DNA of 64,000 nucleotides from Oceanobacillus piezotolerans (GCF_003665065.1 NZ_RCHR01000008.1:44116-108115), one strand, 5' to 3'. Numbered from the stretch's first letter, positions 54,835 through 63,879 are shown. Made by a program: numbers and translations. The notes: generated by a model not told the origin, from the letters alone.

Positions 54835-55401
54835 TTACACGTGACGAAGTCTTTTTCTTAAAGCTTCCCTTCCCCGATGTATTCTCGTTTTCACTGTCCC
54901 TAGTGGAATATCTAATATATCACTAATTTCCTGAAGAGAAAACTCCTCTAAATATCGTAGCATGATAATCGTACGATACTTGGTTGGAAGTTGGGCTATT
55001 TCATTTTGAATATAGCGCTGTAATTCAATGCTTTCTACTTCTTCGCTGGGGGATTTGTCAGAAGTAGAGGAAAGCTGTGAATACATATCCAGTCCATCGG
55101 TTCCTTTCACCTCTGCATCGAGGTAATAATCGGGCTTACGCTTCCTAATTCGGTCTATCGAAATATTTGTTGCAATACGATAGAGCCAGGTAGAAAATTT
55201 CCGGTTTTCGTCAAAGGAATCGATATTTACATATGCTCGAATAAACGCCTCTTGCGCCATATCTTCCGCCTCGTGTTTATTACCAAGCATTCGATAGCAA
55301 TGCTGATATATCTTATGTTGGTAAAAATCAACAATATCAGCAAATGCAGCTTGGTCCCCTTTTTTCACTTTTTTTATATTTTCTCTAATTAGTTGATCCA
55401 A
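54835..55401 (-). CDS. sigW: ECF RNA polymerase sigma factor SigW
   Basis: A 188-residue ECF sigma factor. Region 2 (DIVDFYQHKIYQHCYRMLGNKHEAEDMAQEAFIRAYVNIDSFDENRKFSTWLYRIATNISIDRIRKRK) and region 4 (LPTKYRTIIMLRYLEEFSLQEISDILDIPLGTVKTRIHRGREALRKRL) match B. subtilis SigW closely. The start is TTG, with GGAGGT 7 bases upstream. A SigW-type promoter lies just before it, so it is autoregulated, and rsiW follows within 20 bp. It controls defence against envelope-active antibiotics and alkaline or detergent stress in B. subtilis. Confidence 0.96.
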   Translation of the reverse strand: MDQLIRENIKKVKKGDQAAFADIVDFYQHKIYQHCYRMLGNKHEAEDMAQEAFIRAYVNIDSFDENRKFSTWLYRIATNISIDRIRKRKPDYYLDAEVKGTDGLDMYSQLSSTSDKSPSEEVESIELQRYIQNEIAQLPTKYRTIIMLRYLEEFSLQEISDILDIPLGTVKTRIHRGREALRKRLRHV

Positions 55402-55435
55402 TTCCAGTACCTCCGCTTACTTGCGGTATTTATCT

Positions 55436-55462
55436 TACGTTTCAGTTCGCAATAAGGTTTCA
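55436..55462 (-). promoter_or_regulatory. SigW autoregulatory promoter
   Basis: On the minus strand TGAAAC, a 17-base spacer and CGTA fit the SigW consensus (TGAAAC-N16/17-CGTA). It is 35 bases before the sigW start. Confidence 0.8.
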
Positions 55463-55573
55463 CTTTTTTATAAAAAAATTTACGTTTCAAAAGTCATAAA
55501 ATTTTTAATGTTTAATCTTTACATTAAGAGGGTATTCTCCTAATATATTATACTAGATAGGAGGTAGTTTTTG

Positions 55574-55726
55574 GTGACGAATTCTTCGTTATTGGAAAAA
55601 ATTGAGAAATGCCGTGAGGAAATGATTTTATTAAGTGACAAACATGATTTGACATCTGATAAAGTTATCTCATCTAGCACGAAACTCGACAAACTAATCC
55701 TAGAGTATCAAAAAATATATAATTAA
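55574..55726 (+). CDS. Spo0E-like sporulation regulatory phosphatase (50 aa)
   Basis: A short plus-strand gene. Its product reads LLEKIEKCREEMILLSDKH then DLTSDKVISSSTKLDKLILE and ends YQKIYN. Two helices and the Ser-x-x-x-Asp signature (Ser35-Thr-Lys-Leu-Asp39) fit the Spo0E/YisI/YnzD family, which dephosphorylate Spo0A~P and restrain sporulation. The GTG start has AGGAGG 9 bases upstream; TTG three bases earlier is an alternative. It is divergent from sigW and convergent with the mevalonate operon. Confidence 0.88.
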   Translation: MTNSSLLEKIEKCREEMILLSDKHDLTSDKVISSSTKLDKLILEYQKIYN

Positions 55727-55739
55727 AATAATAGAATAG

Positions 55740-55827
55740 AAAAAAGACATGAACCAAAGTCATATGAACTCCAAGTGAGATTTTAGCTCTCTAACTCTTC
55801 AAGTCCATTATAAGGTTTCATGTCTTA
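55740..55827. terminator. Long bidirectional hairpin between the spo0E-like gene and the mevalonate operon
   Basis: AAGACATGAACC near 55744 pairs with GGTTTCATGTCTT near 55814, closing an 85-base structure. On the minus strand it is followed by TTTTTTC; on the plus strand by TTATTTAT. It can end transcripts from both sides. Confidence 0.75.
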
Positions 55828-55839
55828 TTTATATTATAA

Positions 55840-56952
55840 TTAATCCATTATAACTGTTGCCCCATACATACTTGGTTGTATGGTCAAAGGCTTTATTCCC
55901 GCATTTTTCCATGACTCTATTAATTGTTCTGCTTTCTCTTTGGATGGCATAAAGGCAATTCCACAATCTCCGCCACCTGCTCCAGAAGGTTTTCCCGCAC
56001 CACCCAGCTCTTCTGCTAAGTCACATAATGTAGTCAGCATTGGCGTTTCAATATCTACATTAGCGTCTATTCCGACCTTCGCAAGTGCTTTGCGGTTCTC
56101 TTTAATTCCCTCAAATAGTTGATCATGATTGTTATCTTCTACACCACTAAAGAAAGTTTGCACTGCGGCTTTACTATGATTCAGAAATTCTTGAAAGGCT
56201 TCAGGCTTATCATTCTTTAATTGCAGAATAATATCTACTAACTTTTTCGTAGAAGCAGCATTACCAGTCCACCCTACACAGAAATAAATATCATCAGGAA
56301 GACGAACGGGATTTAACGAAAAATAGCTCCAATCCAACTTTGTTAAAGCCGTAATAGTGTCCGATTTCTCATATTCACGTTGTAACCAATTTGCCTGAAA
56401 TGATGCATATTTTAATAATCCGCCATAAGAGGATGCTGCAATATCTGCACCCGATCCATTCCCTTGAGTTACCACATGGGAAAGTGCAGCCAGCTTAAAA
56501 ATAAGCCCTTTGGAAGGAGAGGTTGGCATAAATTTTTCCAGAATAGAGCTTACTACCGCTGTAACTACCGCGGCACTTGATCCTAACCCATATTTCACTC
56601 CTGATTCATCGTCAAGCTCGCTTTTTACAGAAAGGTGGAAAGGAGAGATATTTATTTCCTGTTCTCTTAAATAACGAAAGGTTACTCCAATTGCATCTTT
56701 AATAAAATTTAAACGATTGTCCTTTAGCTTGGTTACCACTTGGTTATCAGTCATAAAGAAAGAAACATTCTCCAGCTCAAAATCATGTAATGTAAGGAGA
56801 TTTTCTTCAGAATTGACTAGTGTAGCATAAACATATCGGTTAACCGCCAGTACCGCTAGCTCATGATACGGTTCCAGTACGGCAAACTCGCCTGCAATCA
56901 TTAATTTTCCGGGTACCTGAACTTTTATAGAAGTATTCGGCAATTTATTCAA
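55840..56952 (-). CDS. mvaK2: Phosphomevalonate kinase
   Basis: A 370-residue GHMP kinase converting phosphomevalonate to diphosphomevalonate. The N-terminal VPGKLMIAGEFAVLEPYH (14-31), the ATP loop VKYGLGSSAAVVTAVVSSIL (about 119-138) and the late GGAGKPSGAGGGDCGIAF (about 317-334) are the three GHMP motifs in the version typical of Gram-positive MvaK2. It is the last gene of mvaA-mvaK1-mvaD-mvaK2, and its start overlaps the mvaD stop by 8 bases. Confidence 0.95.
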   Translation of the reverse strand: MNKLPNTSIKVQVPGKLMIAGEFAVLEPYHELAVLAVNRYVYATLVNSEENLLTLHDFELENVSFFMTDNQVVTKLKDNRLNFIKDAIGVTFRYLREQEINISPFHLSVKSELDDESGVKYGLGSSAAVVTAVVSSILEKFMPTSPSKGLIFKLAALSHVVTQGNGSGADIAASSYGGLLKYASFQANWLQREYEKSDTITALTKLDWSYFSLNPVRLPDDIYFCVGWTGNAASTKKLVDIILQLKNDKPEAFQEFLNHSKAAVQTFFSGVEDNNHDQLFEGIKENRKALAKVGIDANVDIETPMLTTLCDLAEELGGAGKPSGAGGGDCGIAFMPSKEKAEQLIESWKNAGIKPLTIQPSMYGATVIMD

Positions 56953-57931
56953 CCCCTAAATAACTGATTCCTGGACCTGGCTTGCTCAGTGTTACATTCG
57001 TTACGTTCGGTATTTCCCGTAATGTTTTTTCAATTACCGCTTCATCTTCCGGTAAATAAAGTACCTTCACGTTTGGACCTGCATCAATTGTAAAATATGC
57101 AGGAATTCCCTTTGCACGTAATTCTTGAACAACATACATGACACTCATAGTTGTGTCGTGCCAATAGGTAAAGGGAGGGTTGGCCCCAAGAGTTGTTGCG
57201 TGCATCTTTAGACAATTTGCTTCCGCAATCTCCCCTATCTTTTCAAAGTCTTTATCCCTAATACCTTCTTTTATTTGTGCTAAATCTTTTGGAAGGCTTT
57301 CTAGCCAGCCATCATAAAAAGGAGATGTTTCGACCGTTCGTTTCATTCCTGCACGACTAGATATTTTCTTCATATTAGAAGAAAGATTTACCGCAGCTAT
57401 TCTTACGTCCCAATGAGCAGAAGGTGCAATTTGCACAGCATAGGAATCGGAACCATCTGGATTCTCTCCCATTTTCCATTCAACAAATCCGCCATAAATA
57501 GAGCGACAGGCCGAGCCTGATCCTTGACGGGTTAGCTTTGATAGTTCCTCATCACTTAAATCCAGACCAATGGCTCGAGAACCAGCAGCAGCTAGTGCCG
57601 CGAACCCCGAAGCAGAGGATGCAAATCCTGCAGCAGTTGGTACTTCATTATGAGAAGTTACTTTCGCATATAAATCTTGTTTGCCAGATATATTACGAAT
57701 TAACTCAAGAAAATGGCTTACTCTATTATACGCTTCTCCAAATACTTCTTCTTTATTTAGATGAAAAACATCACGGGTCAGACCTTCCTGAAAGTCTACA
57801 GTTGTCGTTGTATAAAAACCATCTAATGTTAGAGAAAGGCTGCTGTTTGTGGGAAGAATCAAATCCTCATCGCGCTTTCCCCAATATTTAATCAAAGCAA
57901 TATTTGTATGTGCTTTAGCTGTAGCTTTCAA
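56945..57931 (-). CDS. mvaD: Diphosphomevalonate decarboxylase
   Basis: A 328-residue GHMP-fold enzyme making isopentenyl diphosphate from diphosphomevalonate with ATP. Motifs: AHTNIALIKYWGKRDEDLILPTNSSLSLTL (7-36), ASSASGFAALAAAGSRA (about 104-120), RQGSGSACRSIYGGFVEW (about 134-151) and YFTIDAGPNVKVLYLP (about 280-295) with the catalytic Asp. The length is normal. It lies 4 bp after mvaK1 and overlaps mvaK2. Confidence 0.96.
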   Translation of the reverse strand: MKATAKAHTNIALIKYWGKRDEDLILPTNSSLSLTLDGFYTTTTVDFQEGLTRDVFHLNKEEVFGEAYNRVSHFLELIRNISGKQDLYAKVTSHNEVPTAAGFASSASGFAALAAAGSRAIGLDLSDEELSKLTRQGSGSACRSIYGGFVEWKMGENPDGSDSYAVQIAPSAHWDVRIAAVNLSSNMKKISSRAGMKRTVETSPFYDGWLESLPKDLAQIKEGIRDKDFEKIGEIAEANCLKMHATTLGANPPFTYWHDTTMSVMYVVQELRAKGIPAYFTIDAGPNVKVLYLPEDEAVIEKTLREIPNVTNVTLSKPGPGISYLGVE

Positions 57932-57935
57932 TCGT

Positions 57936-58913
57936 CTATCTCCTTTGTTCTGTATATTTTGCTTTCAATACAAATGGCCATACAGCATGCGCACCATATT
58001 TTCTTAACTTCTCAGCAAGCTGTCTGGAATGAATTTCATTTTGTGCCAAGGCAATGATACACCCGCCATTTCCTCCGCCAGTTAGTTTCGCACCTAATGC
58101 CCCTTCTTGTCTGGCAAAGTTAATCAATCGATTTAAGCCAGCGTCACTTACTCCAAGAGCTTCTAGTTCCTTCTGTGCTTCATCTAATAATTGACCAAGA
58201 ATATATCTTCCAGCATTTTCAAGTGCGTGCTTAGCCTGGTGGGTTAAATCTCCTATATGATTTAACTTTCGTTGAATTCTTTTCGGAGCTGACTTTAACA
58301 ATCGAGCAACCGATTCAACCGATGAACGGGTGTCACCCACTCTTCCAGAGTCAGCAACAATAAAATGGAAATCCTCATTTAAATTAATATACTTAATCGG
58401 GTGGTCCTTCTCGTACCAAACCGGTAAATCAGATGTAATTGTTAACGTATCAATACCACTTGGCTGCCCGTGAGCATAGGTTTCTGCTATATTAGCAAGG
58501 TTTAATAATTCTTGGTCTGTGTATGTTCTATTTGCATAAGCAAACAAAGAACGAATTATAGAGATAGCCACAGAGGCACTGGAACCTAAACCTTTTCCAG
58601 GAGGAATGGATGAACTAATCCGGATTAATAGATCACGCTCAGGAAGCTCAAGATATTCCAGTGTTCCTTTTACACATCTTGTAATACCTTGTAAGGATTC
58701 AGGAGCAAGTTCTATTGGTCCGTGATAAAAAGAACTGTCGAACCTTACCACACCTGGTACCTGTTCAATAACCGTTTCAACACCAATTAACGGAAAGGGT
58801 ATCGCAATTGCTGGCTGTCCGTGCACAACCGCATGCTCCCCAATCAAAATTAATTTACTATGAGCTATACCGATAGCTGTTTTTTCTGTGGTTGTAATTT
58901 CTTCTGCACTCAT
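57936..58913 (-). CDS. mvaK1: Mevalonate kinase
   Basis: A 325-residue GHMP kinase phosphorylating mevalonate. Motifs: HSKLILIGEHAVVHGQPAIAIP (about 18-39), PPGKGLGSSASVAISIIRSLF (about 103-123), PSGIDTLTI (about 151-159) with the catalytic Asp, and KLTGGGNGGCIIAL (about 278-291). The start overlaps the mvaA stop by 4 bases (ATGA), so translation is coupled. In some bacteria the enzyme is feedback-inhibited by diphosphomevalonate; that cannot be judged here. Confidence 0.96.
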   Translation of the reverse strand: MSAEEITTTEKTAIGIAHSKLILIGEHAVVHGQPAIAIPFPLIGVETVIEQVPGVVRFDSSFYHGPIELAPESLQGITRCVKGTLEYLELPERDLLIRISSSIPPGKGLGSSASVAISIIRSLFAYANRTYTDQELLNLANIAETYAHGQPSGIDTLTITSDLPVWYEKDHPIKYINLNEDFHFIVADSGRVGDTRSSVESVARLLKSAPKRIQRKLNHIGDLTHQAKHALENAGRYILGQLLDEAQKELEALGVSDAGLNRLINFARQEGALGAKLTGGGNGGCIIALAQNEIHSRQLAEKLRKYGAHAVWPFVLKAKYTEQRR

Positions 58914-60199
58914 TTTTTATACTCTTCCACCAATTCTTTAGCTTTTCCAACACGGATTTGTTTTTGTTTAATTAATTCTTCTGCTACGATATCAATCATC
59001 TCCCCTGTGGCACCTGCTGCGATAGCAACAGATCTTGAATGTAGTGCCATATGTCCTTTTTGTATGCCATCTGTTGCTAATGCCTTTAATGCACCAAGGT
59101 TTTGAGCTAATCCTACTGCAACAATGACTTGAGCGAGCTCTTTAGCTGATTCAACCCCAAGTATTTCTAAGGAGGCTTTTGCTAATGGATGAACCCGGGT
59201 TGCACCGCCAACCGTTCCAATTGACATAGGTAATTCTAATTCACCAACTAAATTTCCTTCTTCGTCCTTTGACCAAACCGTCATTGAACTATACGTACCA
59301 TTTCGAGCAGCATATGCATGCGCACCAGCTTCAACCGCTCGCCAATCGTTTCCAGTAGCTATTACAACTGGATCGATTCCATTCATTATCCCTTTATTGT
59401 GCGTTACTGCACGATAAGGATCTGAAGCAGCAAGTTCATAAGCCAGTATCACTCCATCTCGCACTTCTTCTCCTGAGAAATCGCCTGTTCTCAATAATTG
59501 AGGGGAAATAATACAAGTAGCTCGTGCTAAGCATCTATCTGCATAATTCGATAAAATTCGCAAATATACCTTACCATTAGTTAAATCCTCTACCACTGGT
59601 GCGAGTGATTCAACCATTGTATTGATAATATTTGCCCCCATGGCATCACACGTATTTATATAAATATGCACCATGAGCATTTGGGTAAACCTAGATCCTG
59701 CTTCCTCATTTAAAATTCTTACATCAAGATCTATTGCTCCGCCACCTCTAGTCACAATACTAGGATAGGCATTATTAGCAGCTTCTATTAATGTTTGCTT
59801 CTGTCGTAGTATTGCTTCTTTTGCTTCCAGAAAGTCCGGGCAACCTACAACTTGAATTTGCCCAATCATAACACGCTCCGTTGCTTCTGTTCGAAAGCCT
59901 CCAGATTCCCTTACAATTCTAGCGATATGACTTGCTGAGGCAACGACAGAGGCTTCTTCTATCACCATTGGTATAACATAATCTTTATCGTTTATTAAAA
60001 AATTCAAACCTAGCCCTAACGGCAGCTCATATGTTCCAACTACATTTTCAATCATATGGTCTGCTGTCTCCAAATCTAAAGACGAACGGTTAGAGATAGT
60101 ATTTAAATCCTCCGCTGTTAAAAATCCCATTTCATGTAATAACTTTCTGCGTTCTTCAACAGTCATATTATAGAATCCGGAGATCCTGGAGGTCTTCAT
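58910..60199 (-). CDS. mvaA: Hydroxymethylglutaryl-CoA reductase, class II (degradative-type family)
   Basis: A 429-residue soluble reductase of the bacterial class II type, lacking the membrane domain of class I enzymes. Motifs: ENVVGTYELPLGLGLNFLIN (51-70), VIEEASVVASASHIAR (79-94) with the catalytic Glu, THNKGIMNGIDPVVIATGNDWRA (about 262-284) with Lys and Asp, and GHMALHSR (about 377-384) with His. In Gram-positive bacteria with a mevalonate pathway this enzyme works in the biosynthetic direction. AAGGATG precedes the ATG. First gene of the mevalonate operon. HMG-CoA synthase (mvaS) and type II isomerase genes are not in the window. Confidence 0.96.
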   Translation of the reverse strand: MKTSRISGFYNMTVEERRKLLHEMGFLTAEDLNTISNRSSLDLETADHMIENVVGTYELPLGLGLNFLINDKDYVIPMVIEEASVVASASHIARIVRESGGFRTEATERVMIGQIQVVGCPDFLEAKEAILRQKQTLIEAANNAYPSIVTRGGGAIDLDVRILNEEAGSRFTQMLMVHIYINTCDAMGANIINTMVESLAPVVEDLTNGKVYLRILSNYADRCLARATCIISPQLLRTGDFSGEEVRDGVILAYELAASDPYRAVTHNKGIMNGIDPVVIATGNDWRAVEAGAHAYAARNGTYSSMTVWSKDEEGNLVGELELPMSIGTVGGATRVHPLAKASLEILGVESAKELAQVIVAVGLAQNLGALKALATDGIQKGHMALHSRSVAIAAGATGEMIDIVAEELIKQKQIRVGKAKELVEEYKK

Positions 60200-60380
60200 A
60201 CTGTATCATCCTTTTTTCAATTAAAAATGAAATCACTAATTGAGATTCGCTCTAAAATTCCTCTACATATTATAACATGATATGTATCATATCATGTTTA
60301 GATTGTTTTCTTATTATCAAAAAAATAATACCCTTAACCGAAAAAGCCAAACATCTCTTTCTATTATGTTAAAAAATAGC

Positions 60381-60428
60381 AAAAAAAGCAAATAAACAAG
60401 GTGCTTTTTAGACACCTTGTTTATTTGC
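60381..60428 (-). terminator. Terminator of the six-tRNA cluster
   Basis: GCAAATAAACAAGGTG / CACCTTGTTTATTTGC, perfect 16-bp stem followed by TTTTTTT on the minus strand. No gene lies between it and mvaA. Confidence 0.93.
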
Positions 60429-60440
60429 TAATTCGTATGA

Positions 60441-60513
60441 TGAGCCATGGAGGATTCGAACCTCCGACCCACTGATTAAAAGTCAGTTGCTCTACCGACT
60501 GAGCTAATGGCTC
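60441..60513 (-). tRNA. tRNA-Lys (TTT)
   Basis: Cloverleaf on the minus strand starting GAGCCATTAGCTCAG, anticodon loop ACTTTTAAT with TTT, T-arm GGAGGTTCGAATCCTCC. CCA is not encoded. Last of six in the cluster. Confidence 0.95.
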
Positions 60514-60535
60514 TTATCTTTTAAAGATAAAGAAA

Positions 60536-60610
60536 TGGCTGGGCTACTAGGATTCGAACCTAGGATACACGGGATCAAAACCCGATGCCTTACCGCTTGG
60601 CTATAGCCCA
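60536..60610 (-). tRNA. tRNA-Gln (TTG)
   Basis: Starts TGGGCTATAGCCAAGCGG, anticodon TTG in GGTTTTGATCC, T-arm CTAGGTTCGAATCCTAG, encoded CCA. Confidence 0.95.
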
Positions 60611-60620
60611 ACAATAATAG

Positions 60621-60706
60621 TGGTGGAGGGGGGCAGATTCGAACTGCCGAACCCTGAGGGAGCGGATTTACAGTCCGCCGCGTTTAGCCACTTCGCTACC
60701 CCTCCA
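60621..60706 (-). tRNA. tRNA-Tyr (GTA)
   Basis: Class II tRNA with a long variable arm. Starts TGGAGGGGTAGCGAAGTGGC, anticodon GTA in GACTGTAAATC, encoded CCA. Confidence 0.95.
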
Positions 60707-60754
60707 TATTGTTAACCATAGTAACTGTCATTATTCAACATTTTTCGCAAGAAA

Positions 60755-60830
<76 letters not shown>

Positions 60831-60833
60831 ATA

Positions 60834-60909
60834 TGGTGGAGGATACAGGGCTCGAACCTGTGACCCCCTGCTTGTAAGGCAGGTGCTCTCCCAGCTGAGC
60901 TAATCCTCC
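60834..60909 (-). tRNA. tRNA-Val (TAC)
   Basis: Starts GGAGGATTAGCTCAGCTGGG, anticodon TAC in CCTTACAAG, T-arm ACAGGTTCGAGCCCTGT, encoded CCA. Confidence 0.95.
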
Positions 60910-60913
60910 ATAT

Positions 60914-60989
60914 TGGTGACCCGTACGGGATTCGAACCCGTGTTACCGCCGTGAAAGGGCGGTGTCTTAACCGCTTGACCAACGGGCCA
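60914..60989 (-). tRNA. tRNA-Glu (TTC)
   Basis: Starts TGGCCCGTTGGTCAAGCGG, anticodon TTC in CCTTTCACG, T-arm ACGGGTTCGAATCCCGT, encoded CCA. First of six in the cluster. Confidence 0.95.
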
Positions 60990-61008
60990 TTTCAAACTGA
61001 CGAATTCT

Positions 61009-61037
61009 ATTATATCTAGTATTCCCCACTTTGTAAA
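61009..61037 (-). promoter_or_regulatory. SigA promoter of the tRNA cluster
   Basis: On the minus strand TTTACA, a 17-base spacer and TATAAT, about 20 bases before the tRNA-Glu 5' end. Confidence 0.8.
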
Positions 61038-61231
61038 GGGGAAATTTTATTTTTTTTAAAGCGACCAAAACCTTATTATATCAATGCTTTCATGCTCCAT
61101 TTATGTATCGAAAGAAATTTATTAATCCTTTATGCAAAAAACTAGGGGGAACAGATTTACAGTTATTATTTCTTTAGGTATTCTTATTAGGTTATAATGT
61201 ACATTAAGAATTGATTTTTTGGAGGTAAAAC

Positions 61232-62008
61232 ATGACAAAGTTATTAGAAGGAAAAAATATCGTCGTAATGGGCGTTGCTAATGAAAGAAGTATCGCTTGG
61301 GGCATTACTAAATCTTTACATAATGCTGGAGCTAATCTAATCTTTACCAATAGACAAGAACGCTCCTATAAAAAATTAGTCAAACTATTGGAAGATAATG
61401 GCATAAACGCAAAACTAATCGTATCCTGTGATGTTGCCAATGATGAAAGCATTAAGGAAGCTTTTACTAAAATTAAAGAAGAAATCGGGGTAATCCATGG
61501 AGTTATTCATTCCATCGCATTTGCCAAGAGAGAAGAACTGCAAGGTGATTACGCAGACACTTCCCGCGATGGATTTTTACTAGCACAGGAAATTAGCGCC
61601 TATTCATTAGTAGCAGTAACAAAAGCTGCTAAAGAATTAATGACAGAAGGCGGAAGTATTGTAACTCAGACATATTTAGGGTCTGAACGTGTGGTTCCAA
61701 ACTATAATGTAATGGGAGTCGCAAAAGCATCCCTTGAAGCAAGTGTACGCTACTTAGCGGAAGATGTAGGAAAAGACGGAATTCGCGTCAACGCTGTTTC
61801 TGCTGGACCTATTCGTACATTATCTGCAAAAGGTGTTTCTGGGTTTAACGATAAACTGCATGTGATTGAAGAAAAAGCCCCTCTTCGCCGCAGCGTAGAT
61901 CAAGACCAAGTTGGAGATGCTACTCTATTCTTTATGAGTGACCTCTCAAGAGGGGTCACTGGAGAAGTTTTACATGTTGACTCCGGCTACCATATTATTG
62001 GTGGATAA
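61232..62008 (+). CDS. fabI: Enoyl-[acyl-carrier-protein] reductase FabI
   Basis: A 258-residue short-chain dehydrogenase-type enzyme completing each round of fatty acid elongation with NAD(P)H. The FabI-type cofactor motif GVANERSIAWGI (14-25), the active-site Tyr148 (QTYLG) and Tyr158-x6-Lys165 (YNVMGVAK) are present. The length matches Bacillus FabI. TTTTGGAGGT lies before the ATG, and a TATAAT box about 40 bases upstream fits a SigA promoter. No clear FapR palindrome was seen. Monocistronic, with a terminator. Confidence 0.96.
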   Translation: MTKLLEGKNIVVMGVANERSIAWGITKSLHNAGANLIFTNRQERSYKKLVKLLEDNGINAKLIVSCDVANDESIKEAFTKIKEEIGVIHGVIHSIAFAKREELQGDYADTSRDGFLLAQEISAYSLVAVTKAAKELMTEGGSIVTQTYLGSERVVPNYNVMGVAKASLEASVRYLAEDVGKDGIRVNAVSAGPIRTLSAKGVSGFNDKLHVIEEKAPLRRSVDQDQVGDATLFFMSDLSRGVTGEVLHVDSGYHIIGG

Positions 62009-62050
62009 ATAACATTATATCTATACGATAAATTACTCTTTTGAAGATTG

Positions 62051-62086
62051 AAAGCCTGATAAATATCGATTTGTCGGGCTTTTTTG
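62051..62086 (+). terminator. fabI terminator
   Basis: AAGCCTGAtaaa / tgTCGGGCTT stem followed by TTTTTT, about 40 bases past the stop. Confidence 0.85.
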
Positions 62087-62107
62087 ATTATCATATAAAA
62101 TTAATGA

Positions 62108-62269
62108 TTACTCTGTATACAGCTTTTTATAGAACAAATCGCACAAAATACCTAATAAACCCATAAATAAAATAACAAGACCATAAACATGATCATTACC
62201 AAAAAATGTGTGGTAAATGCCCACCCCGAAAGTTGGATAGGCAACTATTCTTAGTAATAACTGTTTCAT
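62108..62269 (-). CDS. Small hydrophobic membrane protein (53 aa)
   Basis: The product begins MKQLLLRIVAYPTFGVGIYH, has a hydrophobic segment VYGLVILFMGLLGILCDLFY (28-47) and ends KKLYTE. GAGGT lies about 10 bases upstream of the ATG. It probably crosses the membrane twice or once plus an amphipathic helix. I do not recognise the family. It lies convergent with fabI and divergent from the EamA transporter. Confidence 0.55.
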   Translation of the reverse strand: MKQLLLRIVAYPTFGVGIYHTFFGNDHVYGLVILFMGLLGILCDLFYKKLYTE

Positions 62270-62506
62270 TACGCATCATACCTCATTTCATTTACTCCAT
62301 TTTATATACCTGTTTATACTATACATTCATATACTAAATAATACAAAAGTACTAAAACCATATTTTATTCTACAATCCGTCCATCTAGAGTAGTTGAGAA
62401 AATACCCCTTAAAAAAACCTAATAATATGCTATGATAGTTATTATGGTCTATTTCTTCCAAAACAAAAAGGTACACCATGTTATTTCACAATAATGGAGG
62501 ATTAAA

Positions 62507-63442
62507 ATGAAACATCATCATGCTATTATCATTTTTCTGCTGGGAGCAGTTTTTTTTGGTTTGAACCCATTATTTATTAATTTAGGATATGCTGCTGGCT
62601 GGAGCCTCGATGAGATTATGGTGGTGCAAGCTATTTTCGCGTTAGTAGTGCTTTGGGTCATCGGCATTTTTGCTATAAAACAACATCCACTGGCATTTAA
62701 AAAATTGAACATTAAAACAGTGGTTGCTCTTGCCATTGCTGGAGGATGCACCGGTTTGACAAGCATTCTTTATTACGCTTCCATGCAATATTTACCGGCA
62801 TCTCTAGCTGTTGTCTTGCTTTTCCAATTCATATGGATTGGAGTACTGTTTGAATGGATTATTAATAGAAAAAAACCAAGTAAGCAGACAATGGTTACTG
62901 TTACCTTAACTTTAATAGGTGTTCTATTCGCGGCAGATGTATTTAACGGAGGCCTATCTGACATCACCCTTATCGGCTTTGTCTTAGGAATTGGATCGGC
63001 ATTCTCCTATACGGCATTTATCATTGTCAGCGGTCGTGTCGCTGTCGAAGTCCCCGCAACCATTCGAACTCCTATTATGATTACAGGGGCAGCTCTTTTA
63101 ATCTTTATTGTTTTCCCACCGCATATGTCTTTAACCGCTGATGTCCTAATGAGTGCAGACATATGGTTCTATGCAGGTGGACTTGCACTATGTGGACTTA
63201 TCTTGACACCACTTATGTTTGCCATGTCCACTCCGTATATATCAGCAGGACTAGCTACCATTCTCGGTGCAGTTGAACTTCCAGTTTCAGTAATGGTTGC
63301 TTATCTTGGATTGGGTGAATTTATCAACACTTCAAGATGGTTGGGTGTTTTGCTTATCCTTCTAGCCATTGCAATTGGAGAAATGAGGGCTTTTGGTATA
63401 TGTTCTTTAAGCAGAAAAGGCACGCTAATTAGATGGGCTTAA
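62507..63442 (+). CDS. EamA/DMT family transporter
   Basis: A 311-residue membrane protein with ten predicted segments in two EamA halves (about 8-135 and 150-290). The first half has GAVFFGLNPLFINLGYAAGWS and YYASMQYLPASLAVVLLFQFIWIGVLFEWI. The second ends with the typical GLATILGAVELPVSVMVAYLGLGEFINTSRWLGVLLILLAIAIGE. Such proteins export or import amino acids and other metabolites; the substrate is unknown. AATGGAGGA lies before the ATG. Monocistronic with a terminator. Confidence 0.88.
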   Translation: MKHHHAIIIFLLGAVFFGLNPLFINLGYAAGWSLDEIMVVQAIFALVVLWVIGIFAIKQHPLAFKKLNIKTVVALAIAGGCTGLTSILYYASMQYLPASLAVVLLFQFIWIGVLFEWIINRKKPSKQTMVTVTLTLIGVLFAADVFNGGLSDITLIGFVLGIGSAFSYTAFIIVSGRVAVEVPATIRTPIMITGAALLIFIVFPPHMSLTADVLMSADIWFYAGGLALCGLILTPLMFAMSTPYISAGLATILGAVELPVSVMVAYLGLGEFINTSRWLGVLLILLAIAIGEMRAFGICSLSRKGTLIRWA

Positions 63443-63562
63443 GCAACCTTCAGAATTTACATGTAATAGCATTTAGTAGCACGGATAAGTGTAAAACTTG
63501 AGTAAACAAGTATTTGTAATTCCTTGCTATGATTAAGCATCAAAATCCAATGCCAGAAATAT

Positions 63563-63595
63563 AAAAAGCCTAAGGACATGTCCTTAGGCTTTTTA
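63563..63595 (+). terminator. Terminator after the EamA gene
   Basis: AAAAAGCCTAAGGA / TCCTTAGGCTTTTT, perfect stem with a 4-base loop and flanking A/T runs. Confidence 0.92.
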
Positions 63596-63678
63596 TTTCA
63601 ACATAGTTTAAAGCATAAATATTACCTTTCATAGCAACCTGCAACCATTTAATAAGGCTTTACTTTTGATAAACAAAA

Positions 63679-63711
63679 AAACGCTCCATCCTCTATACGG
63701 ACAAGCGTTTA
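63679..63711 (-). terminator. Terminator of the rRNA/tRNA operon
   Basis: AAACGCTTGTCC pairs with GGATGGAGCGTTT (imperfect), followed by T7 on the minus strand, just after tRNA-Thr. Confidence 0.85.
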
Positions 63712-63716
63712 AAGAG

Positions 63717-63789
<73 letters not shown>

Positions 63790-63796
63790 ACAAAAA

Positions 63797-63871
63797 TGGC
63801 TCCACAGGTAGGATTCGAACCTACGACCGATCGGTTAACAGCCGATTGCTCTACCACTGAGCTACTGTGGA
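63797..63871 (-). tRNA. tRNA-Asn (GTT)
   Basis: Starts TCCACAGTAGCTCAGTGG, anticodon GTT in GCTGTTAAC, T-arm GTAGGTTCGAATCCTAC, encoded CCA. Directly follows 5S rRNA. Confidence 0.95.
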
Positions 63872-63879
63872 ATAATATA

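Noticed and set aside
61140..61231. FapR operator upstream of fabI
   Set aside because: TTAGGTATTCTTATTAGG has a loose resemblance, but the two-fold symmetry of the FapR site is not there.
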